Below, one piece after another: positions 38,101 through 49,992 of a stretch of DNA of 64,000 nucleotides (position 1 is its first letter; the number at the start of each line of letters is the position of its first letter). The translations under genes were made by a program, and so were the position numbers. The stretch is from Manis javanica (lineage: Eukaryota; Chordata; Mammalia; Pholidota; Manidae): assembly GCF_040802235.1 (NCBI RefSeq), contig NC_133165.1, positions 15,843,623-15,907,622 on the forward strand, read 5' to 3'. The notes under the pieces were generated by a model. That model was not told where the DNA came from and ran no database searches. It saw nothing but the letters and a program-made list of their open reading frames with translations.

Positions 38101-41100
38101 TGACCAAATTAAAACAGAGATCAAGTAATATATGAAGACAAATGAAAACAACAACACAATGCCCCAACTTCTTTGGGATACAGCAAAGGCAATTCTATGA
38201 GGAAAGTATATAGCAATATAGGCCTATTTAAAGAAAGAAGAACAATCCCAAAAAAATAGTCTAAATTCCCAATTATTGAAATTGGAAAAAGAAGAACAAA
38301 TGAGACCCAAAGTCAGTAGAAAGAGAGATATAATAAACATCAGAGAATAAATAAATAATTTGAGAAGAATAAAACAATAGAAAATATTAATGGAAACAAG
38401 AGCTGGTTCTTGAGAAAATAAACAAAATAGACAAACCCCTAGCCACACTTAATAAGAATAAAAGAGAATCCACACATAAACAGAATCAGAAATGAGAAAG
38501 GAAAAATCACTATGGACACCACAGAAATACAAAGAATTATTAGAGAATACTATGAAAAATTATATGCTAACAAACTAGATAACCTAGAAGAAATGGACAA
38601 CTTTCTAGAAAAATACAACCTTCCAAGACAGACCAAGGAAGAAACAGAAAATCTAAACAGACCAATTACCAGGAATGAATTTGAATCGGTAACCAAAAAA
38701 CTACTGAAAACAAAACTCCTGGACCACATGGATTCCCGGCTGAATTTTTTCAGACATTTAGAGAAGACATAATGACCATTCTCCTTAAAGTTTTTAAAAA
38801 AAATAGAAGAGGAGGGAATACTTCCAAGCTCATTCTGTGAAGCCAGCATCACTCTAATACCAAAACTAGGCAAAGACACCACAAAGAAAAGAAAACTACA
38901 GACCAATATCCCTGATGAACAGAGATGCAAAAATACTCAACAAAATATTAGCAAACTGAATTCAAAAATACATCAAGAGGATCATACACCACGATCAAGT
39001 GGGATTCATGCCAGGGATGCAATGATGGTACAACATTCAAAATCCATCAACATCATCCACTACATCAACAAAAAGGACAAAAACCACATGGTCATCTCCA
39101 TACATGCTGAAAAAGCATTTGACAAAATTCAACATCCATCCATGATAAAAACTCTCAACAAAACGGGTATAGAGGGCAAGTACCTCAACATAATAAAGTC
39201 CATATATGACAAACCCACAGCCAATATCATACTTAACAGCAAGAAGCTAAAAGCTTTTCCTCTAAGATCAGGAAAAAGACAAGGATGTCCACTCTCCCAC
39301 ATCTATTCAACATACTAGTGGAGGTCCTAGCCACGGCAATCAGACAACACAAAGAAATAAAAGGCATTCAGATTGGTAAGGAAGAAGTTAGACTGTCACG
39401 GTTTGCAGATGACATGATATTGTACATAAAAAAAACCCCTAAAGAATCCACTCCAAAACTACTAGAACTAATATGTGAATTCAGCAAAGCTGCTGGATAC
39501 AAAATTAATACACAGAAATCTGTTCCATGCCTATACACAAATGATGAACTAGAAGAAGGAGAAATCAGGAAAAAAATCCCATTCACAATTGCATCAAAAA
39601 TAATAAAATACCTAGGAATAAACCTAACCAAGGAACTGAAAGACCTACACCCTGAAAACCTCACGACACTCTTAAGAGAAATTAAAGAGGACACTAATAA
39701 ATGGAAATTCATCCAATGCTCTTGGCTAGGAAGAATTAATATCGTCAAAATAGCCATCCTGCCTAAAACAATCTACAGATTCAATGCAATCTTTATCAAA
39801 ATACCAACAGCATTCTTCAACAAACTGGAACAAATAGTTCTAAAATTCATATGGAACCACAAAAGACCCCAAAGAGCCAAAGTAATTCTGAGAAGTAAGA
39901 ATAAAGCAGGGGGGATTTCGCTTCCCAACTTCAAGCTCTACTACAAAGCCACAGTAATCAAGACAATTTGGTACTGGCACAAGAACAGAGCCATAGACCA
40001 GTGGAACAGAATAAAGAGTCCAGATATTAACCCAAACATACATGATCAATTAATATACAATAAAGGAACCATGGATATACAATGGGGAAACTTCACCAAC
40101 TAGTGTTGGCAAAACTGGACAGCTGCATGTAAGAGAATGAAACTGGATTACCATCTAACTCCATACACAAAAGTAAACTCGAACTGGATCAAAGACCTGA
40201 ATGTAAGTCATGAAACCATAAAACTCCTAGAAAAAAACATAAGCAAAACTCTTTTGAATATAAACATGAGCAACTTCTTCATGAACATATCTCCCTGGGC
40301 CAAGGAAACAAAAGCAAAAATGAACAAGTAGGACTATATCAAGCTGAAAAATTTCTGTACAGCAAAGGACACCATAGTAGAACAAAAAGACATCCTACAG
40401 GATGGGAGAATTTATTCATAAATGACATATCCAATAAAGGGTTGACATCCAAAATACATAAAGAGCTTATGTGCCTCAACAAACAAAAAGCAAAGAATTT
40501 GATCAAAAAATGGGCAGAGGATCTGAACAGACACTTCTCCAAAGAAGAAATTCAGATGGCCAACTGGCAAATGAAAAGATATTCCACATCATTAATCACC
40601 AGAGAAATGCAAATTAAAACCACAATGAGATATCACCTCATACCAGTTAGGGTGGCCAACATCCAAAAGACAAACAACAACAAATGTTGGCAAGGATGTG
40701 GAGAAAGGGGAACCCTCCTACACTTCTGGTGGGAATGTAAATTGTTCAACTATTGTGGAAAGCAGTATGGAGGTTCCTCAAAAACTAAAAATAGAAATAC
40801 CATTTGACCCAGAATTTCCACTCCTAGGAATTCACCCTAAGAATGCAGGAGCCTAGTTTCAAAAAGACATCTGCAACCCTATGTTTATCACAGCACTATT
40901 TACAATAGCCAAGAAAAGGAAGCCACCTAAGTGCCCACCAGTAGATAAATGGATAAAGAAGATGTGGTACATATACACAATGAAGTATTATTCAGTCATA
41001 AGAAGAAAACAAATCCTACCATTTGCAACAACATGGATGCAGCTAGAGGGTATTATGCTCAGTGAAGTAAGCCAGGCAGAGAAAGACAAATACCAAATGA

Positions 41101-41472
41101 TTTCACTTATCTGTGGAGCATAAAAACAAAGCAAAAACTGAAGGAACAAAACAGCAGCAGACTCACAGAACCCAAGAATGGACTAACAGTTACATGGGAA
41201 AGGGACTGGGTAGGAAGTGTGGGAAGGGAGGGATAAGGGTAATAAGGACAATTAGCACACATAATGTAGGATAGGCCACGGGGAAGGCAGTATAGCACAG
41301 AGAAGACAAGTAGTGACTCTACAGCATCTTACTAGGCTGATGGACAGTGATTGTAATGGGGTATGTAGTGGGGACTTGATAATAAGGGGAATCTAGTAAC
41401 CACAATATTGCTCATATAATTATATATTAATGATACCAAAATTAAAAAATAAAATAATAAAATAAAAAATAG
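35149..41472 (+). mobile_element. Near-complete LINE-1 (about 6.3 kb), antisense to PTPRQ, coding frames broken
   Basis: It has a 5' region of about 1 kb, an ORF1 region ending near 36970 (AKIKDKDRVLKAAREREKR-like C-terminal part at 36716-36967), and an ORF2 region from about 37305 (endonuclease start HLNVNGLKEPIKR). The reverse transcriptase motif FADDMILYI is at about 39396-39425. The 3' part carries typical L1 text ('agatatcacctcataccagt', 'ggatgtggagaaaggggaac') and an A-rich tail with AATAAA-like words. ORF1 and ORF2 are split by stops and shifts into many frames, so it is inactive. Exact 11-nt duplications flank it. Confidence 0.92.
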
Positions 41473-41483
41473 AACCTATTCAA
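41473..41483. repeat. Target-site duplication, right, of the LINE-1
   Basis: AACCTATTCAA, identical to 35138-35148. Confidence 0.85.
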
Positions 41484-41804
41484 TGTGGAGACCTACTTGT
41501 TGGAGCTAGGGTTAGTAAAGGGAACTGGGTGAGCTAATCCTCCATTCTTTAACTGTCTAATTTCCCAGCTATAGCTCTGATAAGGAAGATGTCTTCTAGG
41601 AACTCTGGTAGTAACAATGGAGATGTTTAAAGAGTTCATGTAAATCTAAATGAATTTAGAATCCATGCTTAAAATTGTGATTCAACATTCAAACAATTAT
41701 TTAACAGTGAGTAATTGTACCTATGAAAGATCAATATAACTAAGTTTCAGCAAAATAAAATTTCAAAATATGAAGTTTCTATTTCTAATTGGAAATACAT
41801 TTAC

Positions 41805-42080
41805 CTGTAATGGCTGAAATAGGTTTCTCAAAGCAGCTTAAAGTTCCTCTCTCTGCCACACTGAATAGATATATCAGATAATGATGGAAGGATCTGAGAT
41901 CTCCAATTGTCACTGATGTGTTGAGTTTTTCAACAGACACCTCTTCTGACTTATTGTTTTCAACATCCAAAATAGTCAGAAGATAATGGTGAAAACATAG
42001 AGTGTCCGGAGGATCCCAGTGTAAAAATATTTCTGATGAGGTGACATGAGTAACTGTGACATTCTGGGCTGATAATGGGC
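41805..42080 (-). CDS. PTPRQ: PTPRQ long-form exon c8: FN3 N4, a single-exon domain
   Basis: 276 nt, 92 codons, phase 1 to phase 1. It reads PLSAQNVTVTHVTSSEIFLH, WDPPDTLCFHHYLLTILDVE, LNTSVTIGDLRSFHHYLIYL, ending KPISAIT. The LHWDPPD strand-B Trp is clear. The E-F loop has GDLRSFHHYLI in place of the more usual L.PG..Y. Sequons NVT, NKS, NTS. Acceptor CTCCTAG and donor CAG|GTAAAT. Confidence 0.92.
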
Positions 42081-43596
42081 CTAGGAGATTAGAGAAAATC
42101 AGAAAAATACATTATATTAGTGACATCATTTGGCAGAGTAATCTCTCGCTTCTCAGTACTTCGTAATACTCTAGTTTGGAGAGAAAAGGAAAACTGGATT
42201 GGAGATCCTGGCTCTTGCTATTTATATCTCCATTCCCAGAGTAAATTCCATATTATCTCTGAGCTTCAGTTTTCTTGATTGTGAAATGGAGTTACAGTAG
42301 TAGTTGTTCTTGTAAAATTATTAGGAAGATTAAATGCAATAACTAATGTCAAGCACTTGGCAAAGTGGTAGATGTACATTGTCATTTAATCATTATTTTT
42401 AATAAAAGTAACACTAAAATGGCACTTCTGGCATTCAGTGCTCATCTATTATATGTCTTTCACCTCTTCTGTCTTGTCAGACTAGAGAGTAGGGGTCCTA
42501 TCATTTTCTCTTGATTCCCATCACCACCAGAACTCAAGTAATCATCCCCTTGCAGAAATATTTCCCCATTCTAAACCTTCTCATCCAGTGCCAGTGATAT
42601 TCCTAACTAATCCTACCATATTAATTTTCTTAAAACAGCACCTTGCAAGCCCATAACTGTCCCACATTCTCCCAACACACATATGAGCACGCACATTCTT
42701 CTTGATTCTTTCTTAGAAGAAGTAACTTGAGAGTTAAAATAAGACCATGTGGGTTCCTGTGTGCTTAACAAAGCATGCTACCCTAGTCAGTTCAACCTTT
42801 CTGAAGCTCACTTCTCTCATTGTCATACAGCTATTCCCAGGGCTGGGGTGAGGACTGAGTGAGATGACTGATGCATTAAAAGTGCTTTAAAGGTTAAAGC
42901 AAGTGTTAGAAACCACAGCCCATTGCTTCTAAAGTCAACCATCTGGGATCAATGCCCCTGACACTCCCAAATCTGGCCCCACTAGCCACTCATATTTATT
43001 TTACCCTGATGTCTGAGGAAATCTCCAGTCATCTGTACTATTCCTTTCCCACAAACTCCTATCTCCACACTTTGCTCATGCTGTGTTTTTCTTCCTTCAA
43101 GTTTTGAGTCTAAACCTCTCCTTTCCATAAGTCTTCCTGTCACCTGTCCTCTGAATCCTAGCAAGCATTTATTAAATGCACCACAATTGGGAACTTAGGC
43201 TATTATATTGTGCTACATAGTTTGTTTGCTTTTACTTTTATTTCTTACGAGTTCTCTCCATTATAAGCCTCTTACCATTGGAACACATGTTTATCTCCTG
43301 CTCTTAGTGCAGATCAAAAATTAAGTTCAATGAAAATGTACTGATTATCTACTGAGGACTATGTACCGGCCTTGTTGGAGCTATAAGACAAATAAGATAC
43401 ATACAGTTCCTGTGCTCCTGGGCTTATAGTTCAACAGCAAAGCCAAAGAAATAAACAGATTCACTGTAATTTAAAATGGTTAAAGATACAGGCATGCCCA
43501 GAGTGTTATGAGAAAATACCAAGCCCTCAAGAAATGGCTGCTAAAGATGATACTAAGAATTTGAAAAATTATACTTTCAGATGTTTTGTAACTTAC
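42081..43596. other. Intron between FN3 N4 and N3
   Basis: A MIR occupies about 42190-42420. An old repeat piece related to 10480-11240 lies near 43320-43530. Nothing else recognised. Confidence 0.5.
42190..42420 (+). repeat. MIR SINE
   Basis: 'gagcttcagttttcttgatt', 'gtgaaatggagttacagtag' and 'caagcacttggcaaagtggt' match MIR. Confidence 0.7.
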
Positions 43597-43902
43597 GTGT
43601 TTCAACAGTGAATATTGGACTTAATGTAGTTTTTGCCTCCCATTCATTCATTGCAAACAGTAAAACCCTATAAATATGGCCAGGAGACAATTGCTTAATT
43701 GTTTTTTCTGTAGTATTTGGAGGTATGCTTTCAAAATGTTGTTCTTCTGCATAATCTGAACAATACTTAATGATAATTTTATATCCCAGTTTCAGCCACG
43801 TATTCAAATTATCCCAACCATTCAAATTATTCCAATTAAATACAACTTCAGTTGTTCCAACATCCTTTATATAGATCAAAAGGCTTTCTTGCAGAGAAGG
43901 TG
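43597..43902 (-). CDS. PTPRQ: PTPRQ long-form exon c7: FN3 N3, a single-exon domain
   Basis: 306 nt, 102 codons, phase 1 to phase 1, the longest domain exon here. It reads SPSLQESLLIYIKDVGTTEV, VFNWNNLNGWDNLNTWLKLG, YKIIIKYCSDYAEEQHFES, QLSPGHIYRVLLFAMNEWEA, ending FTVET. FN3 landmarks are present. The B-C loop is enlarged and rich in Trp and Asn (NLNGWDNLNTW), which may be an insertion. It directly follows the lectin domain, about 110 nt of intron away. Acceptor TTTTTTCAG and donor AC|GTAAGT are strong. Confidence 0.93.
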
Positions 43903-44009
43903 CTGAAAAAATATAAAAGAACTATTTTAATTAGAAATTTTAATTCTGTCTTTTAAATAATAAGAATGAGATGCACAAATATAATAAGGATACTAATGAA
44001 AATTATTAC

Positions 44010-44199
44010 ATTCATATTTGCAAATATATGGCAATGGAACATAACAGAAAAATCTTGTAAAGAAATAGTTTGATCCAGTTGCATTTTGCTGTAAAATGTA
44101 GCAATCTGTTTCCTTGTTGGGTAGCAGTAGAAAAGAAATGGTGTCATTTTTCTTAAGGCCAAAAGATGATCCATCTGTCCATGTGAGATGACCTTCTTT
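44010..44199 (-). CDS. PTPRQ: PTPRQ long-form exon c6: second half of C-type lectin domain
   Basis: 190 nt, phase 0 in and phase 1 out. It reads KEGHLTWTDGSSFGLKKNDT, ISFLLLPNKETDCYILQQNA and TGSNYFFTRFFCYVPLPYIC, then KYE. The WTDGS motif, the DC-to-C spacing and the final YICKYE are C-type lectin hallmarks; the three Cys here fit C2, C3 and C4. The EPN/QPD sugar- and calcium-binding motif is LPN, and the WND motif before C3 is FTR, so classic calcium-dependent sugar binding is unlikely. Sequons NDT and NAT. Acceptor TTATTACAG; donor GAAT|GTAATA is weak but present. Confidence 0.88.
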
Positions 44200-44394
44200 C
44201 TGTAATAAGATGTATGAATTAAGCCAATGTAAAGAAAAAGTGTCATATCATCAACTATGTGTATTTAAAGATTTTTATTAGTCACACCTGTACTGTTACA
44301 TTTTCTAAGACTGTTAAATCAACCAGTTTAATTTCCTTAGGTAGATGTCCTTCACAATAAAGATTCTGAGGTGGAGACAGAGTTCGGTTTGATT

Positions 44395-44590
44395 TATTCA
44401 TTAGCCATGTTTTCAGGCAAATTTCTGAATCTCATATTAAACCTCTATTTTCTAATCTGCAAAATGTGTATAATAATAGAAGCTACATCTTAAATTGCTG
44501 TGAGGATTAAAGAGCAAGTGCATATGAAGGGCTCAACACAATGCCAGACATAGAGTCACATATTCTTAAGTGCTAGGTACTTATCTGAAG
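44395..44590 (+). repeat. MIR SINE
   Basis: 'ttaaacctctattttctaat', 'gctgtgaggattaaagagca' and 'ggctcaacacaatgccagac' follow the MIR order. Confidence 0.7.
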
Positions 44591-45179
44591 TCATCAAATA
44601 AGTCATATGCATCAAGGGAGGCTGAAGATACCTTTCTGATGAGGGATGTCACTGGTGACTATCATAAACCCCAATTCTCACATATACTGAATATATGCCT
44701 AGATACTCCTGTGGCTACCCTTCCTGAAAGGAGCAGGTGGAAAGTATAAACTTTAACAAAGACACACCCATAAGGCATTTACTATCTATTCCTGGACAGC
44801 TGCTAACCTCCTAGAAACTAAATTCTCCCACTGTACAGTAGAGATCATCATAACTACTGCACATGCTTGTCAACCATGAGCACATATGAGAGTTATGTAT
44901 TCCAAGCACCAGGTACTTAGCTCCTCAAAACATTAATTCTTATAAAGATGACGCATGTCATGAAAACAAACACTATGTCTATATTCTGACTGCTTTGCTG
45001 TGCCACTGGCACAGCACCAAGCTCGTTGCACAGATGAGGACTGGAGACCTGCTACCATCAGACAATCTAGAGAGATTTTAAAACAATGCATTGCAGTTCC
45101 ACCTCCCAGAATGGAGGGACGTTGTTTCCTCAAAGAGGATTGTACTGCACTGCATTGTACTGCTGTATTGCACTTATGG

Positions 45180-45440
45180 TTTTGCAGTTTTGAAAACAGA
45201 GTCTCAGAAGCAGTATGTTTAAGGGGTCAGGGCATGAGTGTGGATCAGGCAGATGCAGGTTCAAGGCCTGGCATGGAGATTTATTAGTTACGTGACCCAA
45301 GATCTTTCTGAGCTCCATTTTCTGTATCTATAAGCTGAGAACAATGACAATGCCTACCTCAAAAGGTTGTTGTAAGAACTAAATGGGAGTTATCTATGTA
45401 ACCCTCCTGAAGTGGAATATAGGAACTATTAATATTTCAT
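45180..45440 (+). repeat. MIR SINE
   Basis: 'gatgcaggttcaaggcctgg', 'gagctccattttctgtatct' and 'acctcaaaaggttgttgtaa' match MIR. Confidence 0.75.
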
Positions 45441-46979
45441 TCACTATGTTCCTGCTGAGTGCCAGGCCCTGACTGGAAGCTGGAAAGCAATGGTGGAAAA
45501 GACACAGCATTTACCCTGCAGGCCTGATAACAAACACACCCATTTAGCATGGGTAAAAGGACTGATTACTTTCTCAGCCCGCCACAGGGATTATAACCAG
45601 CAGGGGACCTTGATGTCAACCTCCAGAAAACAGCTTAATACAGGGCCATAGTGGACAGTGTTTAAGAGCAAATCTGATGCATGTTCACAGAGGCAAGTTA
45701 ACCTTCCTGTTCCCCTGTTTCCTCATATGTCGTACAAGTAAAGCACAAAGATGATACTCAGTATTTAAGACATGATAGGACTCAGCTATTACTATACAGG
45801 ATTATATAATTGATATATATATTATAGATTATATTAGATTGATATATATATATATATTATAGATTGATAATTCATTTGCTTCCCAAGCTATTTTTTTAGA
45901 TTGATAATTCATTTTAGATTTTTAGATTGATAATTCATTTACTTCTCAAGCTATTTTTAGTTATTTTGAAAGCAGAGAGTATATCCTAGACACCTTTTAA
46001 TAATTCACAGCAACCATGAGGATGCCTTGGAAATCCTCACTTTGGTTATCATGACCATACGACCCAAACCTTATAACAGATACCAGCAGCCAAAGTATTG
46101 GAAGAGTACATTCTAACTTAAGCAGTTTATAACAATCATGCTAACAGCAGGAAACAGCTATACATGCACAAACTGGCCTACAGGAAAGAGACTGGCGTGG
46201 TGGCAGGAGGCTTTCTGAGATGTCTGAGATCTCTGAGTTTGAGAAATATTTATCAGAACTTCATTCACTGCCTTTTAATAAAAGATAAAGGAATCTTAGT
46301 AAGAGAATGATAAAATGCCATTGAAGCTTGTCAATCGTTTTTTTGAAGCTTACGCAAAGATCCATGACAAAACTGTTATCAGACTGATGGCATGTGCCTT
46401 GAGTCACCACAGATCAGGCTATCGAACAGAGAAAAGATTTAGTTTTGAATGGCAGGAAGTAGGTGTATATGGACTGTTAAGAAAAAAATGCAGATGCGAC
46501 AGAGATAATTGTGTTAGGGCTTGGGTTTTCCTGCAAAACATTGACCAAAATGAAATTTCATGATAGTCCATAGTGATAGGGATGTTGGAGAAAAATGTCC
46601 CACGCACACCTTATTTCACTGGTATTGATAGAATCATCAGATCTTTATCTCTTTCAGGAAATGGAATTTCATAACCCTGGATATGTGGAGTAAAAGGAAT
46701 AACATGGAGAAAACTTTGGTGTTTTCAGGCTCACATTACTGTATTATTCAAAGGTGAGAAACAGGGTATGTGGAACAGGTTTGTTGAAAAGGAGAAGACA
46801 AGACAGTTGGAACAATGTTGAAGAGCTTACAGAATATTCCAGATTAAGAATTAGAAGAGAAGTAGATAAGATGTCTAGAGCTCATAAGAAGAAAGTGGGC
46901 TAGATAAATATTTGAGAAGTAGACTGCATGTTAAGTAAGTGAAGAAACAGATAAGATCACCCAAGTTAGAGCAAAATCA

Positions 46980-47345
46980 GACAAAGAAATAGATGTCTAC
47001 AAAAGAGATTGAAGAGGGTAGGGTAGGGGTGAATGGGCAGAGCAGAGGATATTTAGGGTAACAAAAATATTCTGTACTATACCTTAATGATGGATATGTG
47101 TCACTATAATTTGTTCAAACCCATAGAATGTACAACACCAGGAGTGAACCATAATATAAACTATGAACTTGGGGTGATTATGATGTGTCAACATAGGTTC
47201 CTTGGTTGTAGCAAATGTACCACTCAAATAGGGAATGTTAACAAGGGCGTAGGTTATGTTTGTGTAGAGGCAGGGGGGTGTATGGGAAATCTCTGTACCT
47301 TCCCCTTAATTTTGCTGTGAACCTAAAACTGCTGTAAAGGAAAGA
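46980..47345 (+). repeat. Old LINE-1 3' end fragment
   Basis: It ends 'ttaattttgctgtgaaccta' plus 'aaactgctgtaaag', the typical close of several L1M families, preceded by a matching G-rich 3' region. Confidence 0.6.
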
Positions 47346-47561
47346 GAGACAGAGAGAGAGGCAGTGGGGGGACTGACACAGAGAAATAGAAAAAGGAACC
47401 GTGTCAGACTTATGAGAAGTACAGAATAAAAATTTATTTAATGACAGAAGGAAGAAATAAAGAAAGAACAAAAGAAAGGAAGGAAGGAGAGAGGGAGGGA
47501 GAATCAAGAAATAGATAAAATAGCTTTATAATGATATATTCATGCCTTTATATTTACTTAC

Positions 47562-47776
47562 CTTCAAATCATTAAGACCAGTCCATGTTATTATTTGATT
47601 CTTCGACCTGAGAAGTGAAAATACGAATTTTTTTTCCTCTTCATTTTTTATTTCCACAAGGTGTGCAAAACTTAAGGGTAACTTACAACGTTGCTGGGCT
47701 ATATTCCACGGCACACGGTCTTTGCTAATTCTGTAACAGCTATTTTTTAATGCTACCCATCCCTGTGCACATGAAC
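47562..47776 (-). CDS. PTPRQ: PTPRQ long-form exon c5: first half of C-type lectin domain
   Basis: 215 nt, phase 1 in and phase 0 out. It reads GSCAQGWVALKNSCYRISKD, RVPWNIAQQRCKLPLSFAHL, VEIKNEEEKKFVFSLLRSKN, ending IITWTGLNDLK. The pattern C..GW......CY.......W..A...C, LV.I....E..F and WTGL (for WIGL) is a C-type lectin front half. C0 and C0' mark the long form. Together with exon 44010-44199 the domain has all six long-form cysteines and is about 134 residues. No CTLD is part of PTPRQ as I know it. Acceptor TTTGGTAG and donor AAG|GTAAGT. Confidence 0.95.
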
Positions 47777-49092
47777 CTACCAAAAGAAAGATGCTTAGTT
47801 ACAGATAAATTCAGGAATATAACATTTCATAATTAAATTTCTAAACATCTATAGAACCTAATTATGAAAACTCATAGTATTAATTGTGCATTTCCCTGTA
47901 TTTCTCCCAAGCAAATGCTAAGGCTGTTATTATTCAAGTAGTAAATGAATCACAACCAATTAAAATAGTTTTAAGTAGCTGTAAAAATTAATTATGCAGA
48001 ATTTTTGTCCAATTGTAACTTAATTAAAACCAAACTAGAGATGTTTTTCTTCCTAAACTACTTCAGGTTGCCCTTCTTTTCCCATAGTCTTGTAGTAGTA
48101 GAGAACTATTATTTCCAGTTTCTTTTTATTTCAGAGAACCAGATAATATTGCTTGCTAAGAGTACTCCACCTTGCCCCTTGGCTTGAAATGGGTTCACCT
48201 TCCAGAAAAAAACAAAAACCAAAAAACTGGAATGGCTACTTAGTCTTTTTCTCAAAGATGCACATCACAGGGAAACAGAAAAATATCAGCCTGTTCAGAG
48301 TAGATATTCTACTTTAACTCTTGTTTATACTTCATCAGTGCCGGACATATTAAGAAGACGTGCAAAGGCCCTTCTGAAGAAACTGTTGTCGTTTTTTCTC
48401 AGGGATAGGAGACTAATGGGGAGAGGGGATGATTTAATTACCTCATTATCTTTTCCTTACTATTCAACTGTTTCTCTACTTCACTTGTAAACATGTTCTG
48501 GCTCCCTAATTATTCCTAAAAGGATTATCAAAATGGGACCCTTAGCCCATCACAACAAGCTCATCAGCTATCTATGTCTCTGTCCTTTTCTATCACAATG
48601 TGAGGAATGAAAGTGAATCTAGGAAGACACAAAGAATTGAGCACAATTCCTTTCCCCTTGTAGTAACCCAAATTCTGGTCAGGTGTGATCAGGGACGGGT
48701 AATGGAGAAGCTTTAACTAGGAAGAAAGACTGATATTTTTATATTAAGTTTTAATGACTCTTTTATGAAAATAAGACTGTCATTGACACTTAAAGTCACC
48801 TAGAAAGCTATGGAATCTATATGAACCATTGCCAGAGTTAAAGAAAAGAGAACCCACTTAATTCAGTTTAAAAGATGTGGTCAAAGGAAAACAAAGTTGG
48901 TTCTTACCTTTACCCTAGTAAATCCCACTTATTCCATAAATCAGTCAAATACCAGAATGACAGAAAAATGGAACTATGCTAATTCACTTACAAGCAGTTT
49001 ACAGTGGTTAATACTTGGATCACTTTTAAAAAGATAATACACCTGCCAAGCTGTCTACAAATATATTAATAATGAACCAAATATCTATATAC
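47777..49092. other. Intron between CTLD and FN3 N2
   Basis: AT-rich; I see no exon or repeat I can name. Confidence 0.5.
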
Positions 49093-49350
49093 CTGTTTCT
49101 ACTTGAAAATCCAGTCTCTGAAAAATACGTATAAAATCCAAATGCAACTGTTTAAATTCAAACGTAAAAGCATGTAAGGTTTCAGGTTTTAAATTATCCC
49201 ACTCATAAGCCATGCTGTTATCATGCATAATTCGTGAAGAATTATTGAGAGATATTGACACTGAAATGTCATTGGAAGACAGTACACTCCAGTTAAAGGA
49301 AACACTCGTACTGGTTGCTATTATTTTGACATTGCTAGTTGAGAATCCAC
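49093..49350 (-). CDS. PTPRQ: PTPRQ long-form exon c4: FN3 N2, a single-exon domain
   Basis: 258 nt, 86 codons, phase 1 to phase 1. It reads GFSTSNVKIIATSTSVSFNW, SVLSSNDISVSISLNNSSRI, WDNLKPETLHAFTFEFKQLH, ending RLDFQVET. The strand-B Trp (VSFNWSVL) and NLKPETLHAF at E-F support FN3, though it is more diverged than the later repeats. Acceptor TTTTTTTAG and donor CAG|GTATAT. Confidence 0.9.
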
Positions 49351-49832
49351 CTAAAAAAATCAGGGGTGATAATTAGCGGGATTCAAGTGAAACTGAATGA
49401 AACCAGAGGATAATTTAATTACAAAAACTTCATCACCACAGTAAAACATATTAGCTACTATAAAATATTTTCTAGACTATATGGGAGTTTCTAGTACCCT
49501 AGTCAGAATGAATGAATTCAATTACAAATCCACATTATAATTTTTTAAAATAAACTGGGTTACATGTAGCAGCCCCATTATGCCCATCTATTCATATTAG
49601 TGTACAGCAGATGTCAGCACTGAAAATCTTATTCTTACCTTAGTTTAAAATTTCCTTTAAATTTTGAAATTTACGTTACATTTAAGAAAAGAAAACACTA
49701 CCATAATGATATGATTTTGGACTACCATCATATGCCTGTTAAACACTGTAAAATTCAAATTATCTGGTTTCACAAATGTTTTCCCTCTTATAATTAGGTA
49801 ATACAGTTGAATAACACATACATATTACTTAC

Positions 49833-49968
49833 GGGTTTTAAAGGACTTTTCACTTAAAATTCGTCCATATTTTATAGACTCTATAGTGATGTCATAGTCT
49901 TCATTTTCCTCTAGTGTTATTATTGATTTCGGAAGCTTTTGTGGGTCTGCAAGAATGCTCTTGACATT
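49833..49968 (-). CDS. PTPRQ: PTPRQ long-form exon c3: second half of FN3 N1
   Basis: 136 nt, phase 0 in and phase 1 out. It reads NVKSILADPQKLPKSIITLE, ENEDYDITIESIKYGRILSE, ending KSFKT. TLEENEDYDITI is the E-F and F strand equivalent. The donor ACCC|GTAAGT is good. The acceptor TTATTTATAG has a weak pyrimidine tract, and a LINE-1 fragment starts only about 24 nt further upstream, so splicing efficiency is open to doubt. Confidence 0.86.
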
Positions 49969-49992
49969 CTATAAATAATTAGATTCATCTGC

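Larger units (their letters stand above)
30144..41804. other. 11.7 kb intron between FN3 N5 and N4
   Basis: Over half is young inserted sequence: the 0.8 kb element copy 2 (33790-34597), an A-rich tail region to about 34980, and a 6.3 kb LINE-1. An old diverged repeat lies near 30440-31500. The stretch 31.5-33.8 kb shows no exon. Confidence 0.55.
44200..47561. other. Intron splitting the C-type lectin domain
   Basis: MIR copies near 44395-44590 and 45180-45440, an AT-rich run near 45800-45860, and a LINE-1 3' end near 46980-47345. No exon seen; the 82-codon open frame near 46315 on the plus strand has no recognisable domain. Confidence 0.5.

Noticed and set aside
39285-40103. A 272-codon open frame with a reverse transcriptase motif
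   Set aside because: It belongs to the LINE-1 ORF2 and is one of several broken pieces, so it is annotated as part of the mobile element and not as a gene.
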